Shown: positions 17,822 to 27,502 of the stretch, piece after piece
How the letters are laid out: each line of letters opens with the position of its first letter
Position numbering within the stretch: position 1 is the stretch's first letter
Source of the DNA: Pelagibacterium xiamenense
GTDB lineage: Bacteria > Pseudomonadota > Alphaproteobacteria > Rhizobiales > Devosiaceae
Assembly (NCBI RefSeq): GCF_021166475.1
Contig: NZ_JAJOYS010000001.1
Location: 496,001-560,000 of the forward strand
DNA length: 64,000 nt
Reading direction: 5' to 3'
Translations under genes and position numbers: made by a program
The notes under the pieces: model-generated
What the model was told of the DNA's origin: nothing
Databases searched by the model: none
What the model saw: the letters and a program-made list of their open reading frames with translations, nothing else

Positions 17822-18112
17822 GCGTTCTCCATACCCTTACGGGGCCCGCCGCGCCGCGGGCACACCGAGCATTTAGGCATGCCTCGACTTAAGATCAAAT
17901 CCTAAGCGTTAGAATGGTTTACGCGCGCGCCGGGCGCCGGCGGTCCGCCGGCACAAGGCAAAGCAGACCATGTTTCGAAGCCCGTCTCACCGAATTTTTC
18001 GCGAAAATCGCTTCCGTACTCTTCACATCGGCGTCAAACCCGGATAATCGGGCACACGGCGTTCCTGGGGACGCCCGACGAGCAGGCCGTGCGCGCACGG
18101 CTCTGCCGATGC

Positions 18113-18202
18113 GGAGAGATGGCCGAGTGGTCGAAGGCGCACGCCTGGAACGCGTGTAGGCGGGCAACCGTCTCGAGGGTTCGAATCCCTCTCTCTCCGC
18201 CA
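18113..18202 (+). tRNA. tRNA-Ser (GGA)
   Basis: 90 bases with encoded CCA. The acceptor stem GGAGAGA/TCTCTCC is perfect. The anticodon stem CACGC/GCGTG holds loop CTGGAAC, anticodon GGA at 18147-18149 (reads UCC and UCU). A long variable arm, the class II hallmark of tRNA-Ser, precedes the T arm GAGGG-TTCGAAT-CCCTC. There is no integrase or repeated tRNA 3' end nearby. Confidence 0.97.
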
Positions 18203-18326
18203 TAATTCAACCTGCAACCCCTGCCGGCCTTTGCCGTTGCGCTGGTTTCGGCGCCACGATTGGGAGCGATGACCCGCTCCCTCGATACAAGGCACGATCC
18301 AGACCGCGGCCGAAGAGGGCTGCTGG

Positions 18327-18518
18327 TTATCGATAAAGATAGGGGCGTGGACGGGCGTCGGGCTCCGCGGGCAACCCGATATCGTGGCGCAGCCAGCCAT
18401 TGCCCGGCAGGGCCTCGAATTTACGGGTGTGTTGCAGCCGGACCGGGTTCCGGAAAAGCCGGAAAACCTTGGACATTGCGCCGATGTAAGGCATCTGGGG
18501 TATAGAGCTGTCGAACAT
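18327..18518 (-). CDS. Small DUF1127-like protein, 63 aa, divergent from LysR
   Basis: The C-terminal half contains [13 protein letters not shown], resembling the L-x-x-h-L-R-D-I-G-L ending of DUF1127 proteins. A basic stretch ([21 protein letters not shown]) comes before it. The ATG at 18518 has AAAAGGAG eight bases upstream. In Brucella, small DUF1127 proteins are activated by a LysR regulator (VtlR); here a LysR gene starts 88 bp away on the opposite strand. The function is unknown. Confidence 0.65.
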   Translation of the reverse strand: MFDSSIPQMPYIGAMSKVFRLFRNPVRLQHTRKFEALPGNGWLRHDIGLPAEPDARPRPYLYR

Positions 18519-18591
18519 GATCGTCACTCCTTTTTAGTGCCTTGAGTTGACAACGCCGCGTGCCTCGGGTCCAACTAAAATCCATCGACAT

Positions 18592-18610
18592 CCATAAGGT
18601 GGATTTATGG
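18592..18610. promoter_or_regulatory. Dyad CCATAA-N7-TTATGG at the LysR start
   Basis: Perfect 6-bp inverted repeat with seven-base spacer overlapping the LysR start codon, in the region facing the divergent small gene. A TCCA/TGGA dyad is nested in it. The position suits autoregulation; this is an inference. Confidence 0.4.
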
Positions 18611-19500
18611 ATAACCTGCCTCCCCTCAGCGCCATCCGCGCCTTTGAGGCGGCCGCGCGCCACCTCAATTTCACCGCTGCGGCAGACGAGCTCGCGATGA
18701 CGCAAGCCGCCGTCAGCTATCAGGTCAAGCTCCTGGAGGAGCGTCTCGGCGTAAGGCTTTTCGACCGGCGCAAGCGCAAGGTGGAGTTGACCGAGGCCGG
18801 CGCCCGCCTTGCGCCCATCGTCACGCGCAGCTTCAACGCCATGCGCGACGGCATTGCCGCCCTCAAGCAATCGGACGACGGCGTGTTGACCGTGAGCGCC
18901 GTAACCTCTTTCGGTACCAACTGGCTGGTTCCGCGACTGGGTGATTTTCAGGCGCAATATCCCGACATCGTCGTCCGCCTCGATATCAGGACCGAGTTGG
19001 TCGATTTCGACCTCGAGCCTGTCGACGTTGGTATCCGGGCGGGCAGGGGCGTCTGGCCGGGTACGCGCGCGCACAAACTGCGCGACGTCGCCTTCTGCCC
19101 GATGATCGCGCCCGAGCTTCTCGGGCGATTGGGGAAAGACCCCAGCCCGGCCGATATCCTCAAGCTCCCCCTCATCGATCCTACGGACGACTGGTGGGCC
19201 ATCTGGTTCGACGCCGCCGGCGTGCCCGGCGCCGAGGTGCCGACCGGCCGTGGCCTGCAGGTCCTCTCCCAGCATCTCGCCGGCCGCGCCGCGATCGCGG
19301 GGCAGGGCGCCGCCATTCTCGAGCCCACGCTTTTTGCCCAGGAGCTGGCTTCAGGTCTCCTGGTCCAGCCGTTCGATATCCTCGCCTCGCGCGGCTACGC
19401 CTATTGGCTGGTCCATTCCGAGGTCAAAGGTCAATCCGCCAAGATCAGGCAGTTCCGCAAATGGATCGAAGGTTGCCTTGCCGCCGAGGCGGCGGGTTGA
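18607..19500 (+). CDS. LysR-family transcriptional regulator (GcvA-like), 297 aa
   Basis: Winged HTH at residues 6-65 (LSAIRAFEAAARHLNFTAAADELAMTQAAVSYQVKLLEERLG...) and a GcvA-type effector domain (DVGIRAGRGVWPGTRAHKL; ILEPTLFAQELASGLLVQPF). It is the second such regulator in the window and, like the first, has a small protein gene divergent to it. It converges with the metal-transport operon, whose last gene ends 3 bp from its stop. The effector is unknown. Confidence 0.93.
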   Translation: MDNLPPLSAIRAFEAAARHLNFTAAADELAMTQAAVSYQVKLLEERLGVRLFDRRKRKVELTEAGARLAPIVTRSFNAMRDGIAALKQSDDGVLTVSAVTSFGTNWLVPRLGDFQAQYPDIVVRLDIRTELVDFDLEPVDVGIRAGRGVWPGTRAHKLRDVAFCPMIAPELLGRLGKDPSPADILKLPLIDPTDDWWAIWFDAAGVPGAEVPTGRGLQVLSQHLAGRAAIAGQGAAILEPTLFAQELASGLLVQPFDILASRGYAYWLVHSEVKGQSAKIRQFRKWIEGCLAAEAAG

Positions 19501-19502
19501 CG

Positions 19503-20657
19503 CTACCGCATGGTTTGCGTGCCGGTCCCCTGTGCCCAAGGCTCCAGGATCTCCCGCGCCAGCGCCCGACCGCGCGGCGTGAGCGCCAGAAGCTCGCCCT
19601 GCCGCTCGATGAGCTTCTGATCGTAGCTGCGCAGGAGAACGTTCCGGGCCTTCGCTTCACCCCACAGCAGGTGCTCGCGCAACGCCGCCGCAACGTTCTC
19701 CTCGCCGGCTTCCGGCCCGCCTTCGTGGTTGTATAGGTGCACCGCAAGCGTGCGGCATTCGTTGACATAGGCCTGGTTGCGCCGCCGCAGGACCTGCGCG
19801 ATGAGCCCGTATCGCGGCCCGAAGAGGAACGCGAGCGAGAGGAAGACGCCGGTCATCACCGCCATCATGCCGCCGATCGAAACATTGAGCGCAACCGCGA
19901 GATAGTAGCCCGAGACGCTCGAAAGTATGGAGACGAGCGAACCCAGCCCCAGCATCAGCCACAACCGGTCGGTCAGAAGATAGGCTGCCGAAGGCGGTAC
20001 GATCACGAAGGCGATGAAGAGCACCGCGCCCACAGAGTCGAACGCCGCAACCGCTGTTGCGCTCGTCAGCGCCAGCAGCGCGTAAAAAATTACGCCCGGC
20101 GCGAACCCCAGCGCCTTGGCCAGCGCCGCATCGAAGGTCGAAAGCTTGAGTTCCTTGTAAAAGAGCGTGACGAAGGCAAGGTTGACCAGCGTCATCGCGC
20201 CCATCCAGACGAGCGACTGGGGAATATGCAACCCCCAGAGGTCGAAGGTGTCGAGCCAGACGAAGCCGATCTCGCCCAGAAGGACGGTATGTTCGTCGAT
20301 ATGGACGTCCCGCGCATAAAGGTTGAGCAACAGCACGCCGATCGAAAACAGCACCGGAAAGACGATCCCGATCGCCGCGTCGTTCTTCACGCGCTGTGTA
20401 TTCGCGAGGAGTTCGGTGAGAAATACCGTTAGAACGCCCGCCAGCGCCGCGCCGAGGATTTGAACCGGCCCGCTCTGCTGGCGGGTCAGAAGCCAGACGA
20501 CGACGATCCCGAACACGATGGAATGGCTGATTGCGTCCGACAGCAGCGAATTGCCGCGCAGGACGAGAAAGGTACCCACAAGCGTCGCCGCGATCCCCAC
20601 GAGCGCGCCGGTCAGCATGATCATCAGGGGGACGTTGTCGAAAAAAGCCGCCAGCAT
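19503..20657 (-). CDS. Metal ABC transporter permease with C-terminal winged helix, 384 aa
   Basis: ZnuB/MntB/TroD-type permease (about 285 residues, eight or nine TM helices; GTFLVLRGNSLLSDAISHSIVFGIV near the start). A soluble tail of about 95 residues follows (CRTLAVHLYNHEGGP... NVLLRSYDQKLIERQGELLALTPRGRALAREIL). The tail reads as a winged-helix domain like the N-terminal region of DtxR/MntR. Chlamydial YtgC carries a comparable permease-repressor fusion. It is the last gene of the operon, 3 bases after the other permease. Confidence 0.88.
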   Translation of the reverse strand: MLAAFFDNVPLMIMLTGALVGIAATLVGTFLVLRGNSLLSDAISHSIVFGIVVVWLLTRQQSGPVQILGAALAGVLTVFLTELLANTQRVKNDAAIGIVFPVLFSIGVLLLNLYARDVHIDEHTVLLGEIGFVWLDTFDLWGLHIPQSLVWMGAMTLVNLAFVTLFYKELKLSTFDAALAKALGFAPGVIFYALLALTSATAVAAFDSVGAVLFIAFVIVPPSAAYLLTDRLWLMLGLGSLVSILSSVSGYYLAVALNVSIGGMMAVMTGVFLSLAFLFGPRYGLIAQVLRRRNQAYVNECRTLAVHLYNHEGGPEAGEENVAAALREHLLWGEAKARNVLLRSYDQKLIERQGELLALTPRGRALAREILEPWAQGTGTQTMR

Positions 20658-20660
20658 CGC

Positions 20661-21788
20661 CTAGCCTTCCTGCTTGCCCAGTTCGGAAAGCACCCGCTCG
20701 GCCTCGGTAATGCCCGAAGGCGTCAGCACCCAGTGCGGCGTCATTTCCGGCGCGTGCTGGACCTGCTTGATCTGCCCGCGCGCCTCGAGCCGCTTGAGCA
20801 CGCGCGTCGTGCCCACGCCGTGATAGGCGTCGACCATCGCCTCTTCGGCGGGATAGTCGGGATTGTCGTGATGCGCGGCGAGCCGATAAAGCGTGGTCAG
20901 GACGCGCGCGCCGCGCAATCGCCTGCGGTTCTGCGCCTGCCGCATCGCCTCCCAGAGGAGCCCGCGCCCCGGCGCGATCATGAGCGAAACGATGACGGCG
21001 GCGGACGCGGCGAGAATGATCAATGGCCCCGTCGCCAATCCGCGCCCGAGCGCGCTGATCACCGCGCCCAGGATCCCCGACGCCATCCCGATCAGTGCCG
21101 CCAGCACAACCATGGTTTCGAGCCGGCTGGCCCACTGCCGCGCGGCGACCGCCGGCGCGATCACCATCGCTGCCATCAGGACGACCCCGACCATCTGCAG
21201 CCCGACGACGACCGCAAGCGCGATCATCACCGTGAGTGCCACTTCGAGCGCGATAACGGGTAACCCCAGCGAGCGCGCGAACACCGGATCGAAGGAAACG
21301 AGCTTGAACTCCTTCCAGAAGACGACGACCAGCGCCAGCGCGACGACCGTCACCCCGCCCATGACCCAAAGGTCGCTCCTCAGGATCGCGGCGGCCTGCC
21401 CGAACAGAAACGAGTCGAGCCCGCCCTGCGCGGCGTTGCCCGAGTTCTGGATGAAGGTCAAAAGTACGACCCCGAGCGCGAAAAAAACACTCAGGGCCGT
21501 GCCCAGTCCGGCATCGGTCTTCAGCCGGCTGTTGCGGGTCAGAACCAGCATGAAGAGCGCCGCCGCCGCCCCGGTTATGAGCGCGCCGGCGAGGATGGCA
21601 CCCATGTCGCGCGTCCCCGCGATGATGAACCCCAGGCACACCCCCGGCAGCGCCGCGTGCGAGAGCGTGTCGCCCAGAAGGCTCTGCTTGCGCAGCACGG
21701 CAAAGCTGCCCAACACCCCCGAAATGATCCCCAGAAGCGCCGCCCCCATGGCGACGTTCTGGATCGTATAGTCGAGCAGGAATTCCAT
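20661..21788 (-). CDS. Metal ABC transporter permease with C-terminal winged helix, 375 aa
   Basis: TroC/MntB-type permease. TM helices begin at MEFLLDYTIQNVAMGAALLG, with the conserved LRKQSLLGDTLSHAALPGV loop; the membrane part ends near residue 285 (VSLMIAPGRGLLWEAM). A basic linker and a 90-residue soluble tail follow (ARVLTTLYRLAAHHDNP... GTTRVLKRLEARGQIKQVQHAPEMTPHWVLTPSG), which looks like a winged helix. The start overlaps the ATPase stop as ATGA. It transports Zn, Mn or Fe across the inner membrane. Confidence 0.9.
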   Translation of the reverse strand: MEFLLDYTIQNVAMGAALLGIISGVLGSFAVLRKQSLLGDTLSHAALPGVCLGFIIAGTRDMGAILAGALITGAAAALFMLVLTRNSRLKTDAGLGTALSVFFALGVVLLTFIQNSGNAAQGGLDSFLFGQAAAILRSDLWVMGGVTVVALALVVVFWKEFKLVSFDPVFARSLGLPVIALEVALTVMIALAVVVGLQMVGVVLMAAMVIAPAVAARQWASRLETMVVLAALIGMASGILGAVISALGRGLATGPLIILAASAAVIVSLMIAPGRGLLWEAMRQAQNRRRLRGARVLTTLYRLAAHHDNPDYPAEEAMVDAYHGVGTTRVLKRLEARGQIKQVQHAPEMTPHWVLTPSGITEAERVLSELGKQEG

Positions 21789-22594
21789 CAGGTCCGCTCG
21801 CCGCTCATCGGCACGACCTCGCCCTGTGGTTTCTCGGCGAGGAACGTCTCGGCCTCCAGAAGCGCAATCTGGCCGCCATACGCCTTGCGCAGGTTGGACG
21901 CGGTATAAACCTCCGAAACCGGCCCCTGCGCCACCACGCGCACGTTCACGATCAAGAGCCAGTCGAAATAGCTCTTGACCGTCTGCAGGTCGTGATGGAC
22001 CACGATCACGGTCTTGCCCTGGTTCCGCAGCGTCCTGAGAATATCGACGATGGCCCGCTCGGTCGTTGCGTCCACCCCTGCCATCGGCTCGTCGAGGAAG
22101 TAGACGTCGGCCTCTTGCACGAGCGCGCGCGCAAGGAATACCCGCTGCTGCTGCCCGCCCGAAAGCTGGCTGATCTGCCGATCGGCGAAATCCTGCATGC
22201 CGACCATCTCGAGCGCGGCGAACGCCTCGGCGCGCTCGGCCTTCCCCGGCCGCCGCAGCCACCCCAGCTGCCCGTACAGCCCCATCGTCACCACATCGAG
22301 CGCGGTGGTGGGGAAATCCCAGTCGACGCTCGAGCGCTGCGGCACGTACCCCACGCGCCGCCGCTGCGCCTTATAGGGCCGCCCGAAGATCGTCACGTGC
22401 CCCGCCGTTGGCTGCACGAGCCCCAGGATCGATTTGATGAGCGTGGATTTCCCCGCCCCGTTCGGCCCCACGATCGCCGCCATCACGCCCGGCGGCACGT
22501 CGAAGTCGATGTCCCAAAGAACGGGCTTGGAGTGATAGCTGACCGTCAGGTCTTCGACATGGACGGCGAGATCGGGCTCGTGCAATTGGCTCAA
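21788..22594 (-). CDS. Metal ABC transporter ATP-binding protein
   Basis: ZnuC/MntA/TroB-type ATPase: Walker A GPNGAGKST, signature LSGGQQQRV, Walker B VYFLDEPMAGVD, and H-loop VVHHDL. There is no ATG upstream of the conserved core; the likely start is TTG at 22594 (reading L/M-SQLHEPDLAVHVEDL), with TTG at 22585 as alternative. A longer open frame to 22705 runs into the binding-protein gene. It lies between the binding protein and the permeases in a four-gene operon. Confidence 0.92.
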   Translation of the reverse strand: MSQLHEPDLAVHVEDLTVSYHSKPVLWDIDFDVPPGVMAAIVGPNGAGKSTLIKSILGLVQPTAGHVTIFGRPYKAQRRRVGYVPQRSSVDWDFPTTALDVVTMGLYGQLGWLRRPGKAERAEAFAALEMVGMQDFADRQISQLSGGQQQRVFLARALVQEADVYFLDEPMAGVDATTERAIVDILRTLRNQGKTVIVVHHDLQTVKSYFDWLLIVNVRVVAQGPVSEVYTASNLRKAYGGQIALLEAETFLAEKPQGEVVPMSGERT

Positions 22595-22674
22595 GGTGAG
22601 GTGCCTTACGTTCGTGCGGAAGCGCTGGGATGGCCACGCGCTTCCGGTGCGTTCGAAGATACGGTCAGTGGGGC

Positions 22675-23655
22675 CTATTCGGCAACGCCCCACTCGCGGG
22701 CCCACGCGGCAAGCGCCTCGGGCAGCGGTGCCGGCGTTCCGCCCAGGGCCTCTGTGATGTGCAGCGTGTTCTCGTAGATCATCCCGACATAGGTCCCGCC
22801 GGCGGTCCCGGCTTCGCCCATGGCGTCCGAATAAAGCTCGCCGCCGATCTCGATCCTGTGGCCCGCTTCCGCCGCCGCATCGATCACCGCCTGAATGGTC
22901 CGCGGATTGATCGTGCTTTCGATAAAGACAGCCGGTACGTTGCGCGCCGAAACCGTCTCGGCCATCTCCCGGATATCGGCGATGCCGGCCTCGGACTCGG
23001 TGCTGATGCCCTGGATGCCCGCGACCTCGATCCCGTAGGCGCGCCCATAGTAGTTGAACGCGTCATGCGCCGTCACGAGAATGCGCTGCTCTTCGGGGAT
23101 CGAAACGATGCTTTCTTCGACCCACCCGTCGAGCGCTTCGAGCTGCGAGACATATGCGTCCGTATTGGCCGCGACCGTATCGGCGCAATCGGGTCGCAGC
23201 TCGGCGATCTGCCCGGCGATCGTCGGTGCGATCTTGGCCCAGAGCGAAACGTCCATCCAAAGGTGCGGATCGATCCCGTAGATATCCTCCACGCTGATCA
23301 GGTCCGCCGGCGGTATGGACGCGGGCGAGATCGCTACGGTGGGCGTGCGCTCGGAAAACCTTTCGAGCACGTCCCCGAGCTGCCCTTCGAGCGAATAGCC
23401 CGAATATAGGATCAGTTCGGCGTCTTGGAACGTTTGCACGTCCCGTGCGGTGGCCTGATAAAGGTGCGGATCGACGCCCGGGCCCATAAGCGCGATGGAA
23501 TCCACGCATTCCCCGCCCACATTGGAGGCGACATCGGCGATCATGCCAATGGTCGAGACCACGTTGAGCGGTGCGTCCTGTGCGGAGGCGTTCAGCGGCA
23601 CACCGGCGGTGCCGGCGAGAATGGTGGAGGCGAGAAGAGTTCGAGCAAGAGACAT
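22675..23655 (-). CDS. Zinc/manganese ABC substrate-binding protein (TroA/ZnuA family), 326 aa
   Basis: Signal peptide (MSLARTLLASTILAGTAGVPLNASA) followed by a cluster-9 metal-binding protein. The three ligand histidines are in GPGVDPHLYQ, GIDPHLWMD and VTAHDAFNYYG, with a Glu in FIESTINPRT. There is no long His-rich loop, which favours Mn or Fe over a high-zinc ZnuA, but this is not decisive. It is the first gene of the metal operon. A TGCAAAT/ATTTGCA dyad lies about 70-90 bases upstream. Confidence 0.93.
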   Translation of the reverse strand: MSLARTLLASTILAGTAGVPLNASAQDAPLNVVSTIGMIADVASNVGGECVDSIALMGPGVDPHLYQATARDVQTFQDAELILYSGYSLEGQLGDVLERFSERTPTVAISPASIPPADLISVEDIYGIDPHLWMDVSLWAKIAPTIAGQIAELRPDCADTVAANTDAYVSQLEALDGWVEESIVSIPEEQRILVTAHDAFNYYGRAYGIEVAGIQGISTESEAGIADIREMAETVSARNVPAVFIESTINPRTIQAVIDAAAEAGHRIEIGGELYSDAMGEAGTAGGTYVGMIYENTLHITEALGGTPAPLPEALAAWAREWGVAE

Positions 23656-23725
23656 GGCGGCGGTATTTCCTCTATCGGGTTCGTCGTCATCTCGATGGGA
23701 TATGGAATTCCCGCGCGCATGTCAA

Positions 23726-23746
23726 TGCAAATGCGAACGATTTGCA
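23726..23746. promoter_or_regulatory. Fur-family (Mur-like) operator upstream of the metal ABC operon
   Basis: Perfect 7-bp inverted repeat TGCAAAT-N7-ATTTGCA, 71 bases upstream of the binding-protein start. TGCAA/TTGCA-type dyads are typical of the manganese regulator Mur in alphaproteobacteria, while Zur boxes there look like GTTAT-N-ATAAC. Mur control, and hence manganese as substrate, is an inference. Confidence 0.55.
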
Positions 23747-23783
23747 ATAAGGTCGAGCAGACCGCCAGCTTTCGGCCTTCCGC

Positions 23784-25761
<1,978 letters not shown>

Positions 25762-25765
25762 CGGT

Positions 25766-26605
25766 CTACTCCATTGCGGTTGCGGTGAGCCCCGCGATCA
25801 CGTGGCGCTGCAGCAGGAAGTAAAGGGCGAGAATGGGAATGGTCGTGATCGTCAGCGCCGCGAAAACCAGCGCGTAATCGGTGCTGTGATATCCGTAGAA
25901 CCGCACCAGCCCCACCGGCAGCGTGCGCTTGTCCTCGTCGGTGATGAACAACAGCGCGAAGATCAGCTCATTCCAGATATTGATGGTGTTGAGGATCACC
26001 ATGGTCAGCATCGCCGGCCAGACCATGGGGACCGAAACCGTCAGGAATATCTGCCAGATATTGGCGCCGTCGAGCAGCGCGGCCTCCTCCATATCGGGCC
26101 GGACCGAATTGAAATAGGACGACATCAGAAAGACCGTGAGCGAGAGCGACCACGCCGCCCCCGGCAGGATCAGGGCCCAGAGCGTGTTGAGAAGGTTAAG
26201 GTCGCGCAAAAGCGAAAACAGCGGGATCGCGACGACCGGCGGTGGCAGCAGCAACCCGATCAGCATGATGCGGTAAAGCGCGCGGCGCCCCGGAAATTCG
26301 AGCCGCGTGAACGCGAAGGCCGCCGCCGTGGCGAAGCCCACGCAGATGACGACAGCGGTACCCGTCACGATCACCGAGTTGAGATAGAGTTCTCCAAGCC
26401 CGCCGACCTCCCACGCTTCGGCGAAGTTCTCCCAGCGCCAGTCCATCGGCAACCCGAAGGGCGCCGCGAAGATCTCGCGGTTGGATTTGAACGCGGAAAG
26501 CACCATCCAGACCGTGGGGTAGAACATCGCCAAAACGACCGTGGCGGCAACCGCAAGTTGTAGCCATTCTCCGGGCGTCCGCCGGCGCTCAGTAGCGTGT
26601 GACAT
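25766..26605 (-). CDS. Carbohydrate ABC transporter permease (MalG type), 279 aa
   Basis: Six TM helices after a polar N-terminus (MSHATERRRTPGEWLQLAVAA). The EAA loop is EEAALLDGANIWQIFLTVSVPMVWPAML, which contacts the ATPase. The ATG at 26605 overlaps the upstream permease stop by 17 bp. It forms the inner-membrane channel together with the MalF-type protein. No ATP-binding gene is in this operon. Confidence 0.92.
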   Translation of the reverse strand: MSHATERRRTPGEWLQLAVAATVVLAMFYPTVWMVLSAFKSNREIFAAPFGLPMDWRWENFAEAWEVGGLGELYLNSVIVTGTAVVICVGFATAAAFAFTRLEFPGRRALYRIMLIGLLLPPPVVAIPLFSLLRDLNLLNTLWALILPGAAWSLSLTVFLMSSYFNSVRPDMEEAALLDGANIWQIFLTVSVPMVWPAMLTMVILNTINIWNELIFALLFITDEDKRTLPVGLVRFYGYHSTDYALVFAALTITTIPILALYFLLQRHVIAGLTATAME

Positions 26606-27497
26606 GCGCTCGCTCCGAAAAATGCAGGTAGGCGATCGCAACGCTCATCACGACGACGGCGAGAATGACCGTAAGCGCCGTGCCATAGCCGAGCTGGTTC
26701 TGGTCGAAGGCCTGTTTGATGATCCAGGTGGCGGGCACCTCGGTCGCGCCGAACGGCCCGCCATTGGTGAGAATGAAAAAGAGATCGAACCCTGCGAACC
26801 CGCCGGTCACCGCAAGCAGTATGCAAACGAGCAGGTTCTGGCGCAAAAGCGGCAGGGTGATCGAGAAGAACTGCGCGAACGGCCCCGCCCCGTCGAGCCG
26901 AGCCGCCTCGTAGATCGAGCGCGGAATGCGCCGCAGCGCGGCAAAGAAGATGACCATATAAAGCCCGGAAAATTTCCAGCCCGAAACGATCATGATCGCG
27001 AAAAGAGCCGTGCTCGATTGGCTCAGCCAGGGTTGTGCGAAGGCGTCGAGCCCGATTGCGCGCAGCGTCGCGTTCAAGAGCCCCGTGCGATAGTCGAGCA
27101 CGAAGGCCCACAGCACCCCCGCCGCGGTCATCGAGAGCACCATGGGCGAAAAGAACATCCCGCGCATCACCCCGAACCCGCGCCGGTCCGAATTGAGCAG
27201 CACCGCCATCATGAGCCCGAAGGCGACCTCGAAAACGAGGGTCCCGAGGATATAGAGCGTTACGTGCACGTAGGCGAAAAGGTGCGTGAGGTCGGCAAAC
27301 GCGCGCTGGAAATTCGCGAACCCGACCCATTGCGGCGGCGAAAACCCGTTCCAGACGGTGAAGGCATAATAAACCGCCGAGGCCAGCGGGAAGAGCACGA
27401 ACCCGCCAAAAAGCGCAACCGCCGGAGCCACGAAAAGAAGGTTCGCGGCGCCGGACGCCAATGGTGCTGTGCGGTCTTCCCGTGGTTTTTGCGGCAC
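26589..27497 (-). CDS. Carbohydrate ABC transporter permease (MalF type), 302 aa
   Basis: Six TM helices; EAA loop YEAARLDGAGPFAQFFSITLPLLRQNL. The best start is GTG at 27497, five bases after the binding-protein stop (VPQKPREDRTAPLASGAANLLF), with no strong ribosome binding site, suggesting coupled translation. The open frame extends to 28328 only as a shadow of the binding-protein gene. It is part of the GH84 operon. Confidence 0.88.
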   Translation of the reverse strand: MPQKPREDRTAPLASGAANLLFVAPAVALFGGFVLFPLASAVYYAFTVWNGFSPPQWVGFANFQRAFADLTHLFAYVHVTLYILGTLVFEVAFGLMMAVLLNSDRRGFGVMRGMFFSPMVLSMTAAGVLWAFVLDYRTGLLNATLRAIGLDAFAQPWLSQSSTALFAIMIVSGWKFSGLYMVIFFAALRRIPRSIYEAARLDGAGPFAQFFSITLPLLRQNLLVCILLAVTGGFAGFDLFFILTNGGPFGATEVPATWIIKQAFDQNQLGYGTALTVILAVVVMSVAIAYLHFSERAHVTRY

Positions 27498-27502
27498 TTG
27501 GG

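Noticed and set aside
18022-18048. TTCACA and GATAAT as a promoter of the tRNA gene
   Set aside because: The 15-base spacing is short for a sigma-70 promoter and nothing else supports it.
18113-18326. tRNA-Ser as an integration site of a mobile element
   Set aside because: No integrase, no direct repeat of the tRNA 3' end, and ordinary chromosomal genes on both sides.
22595-22705. An N-terminal extension of the metal ABC ATPase to 22705
   Set aside because: It would overlap the 3' end of the binding-protein gene and adds no conserved sequence; the TTG at 22594 begins just before the ATPase core.
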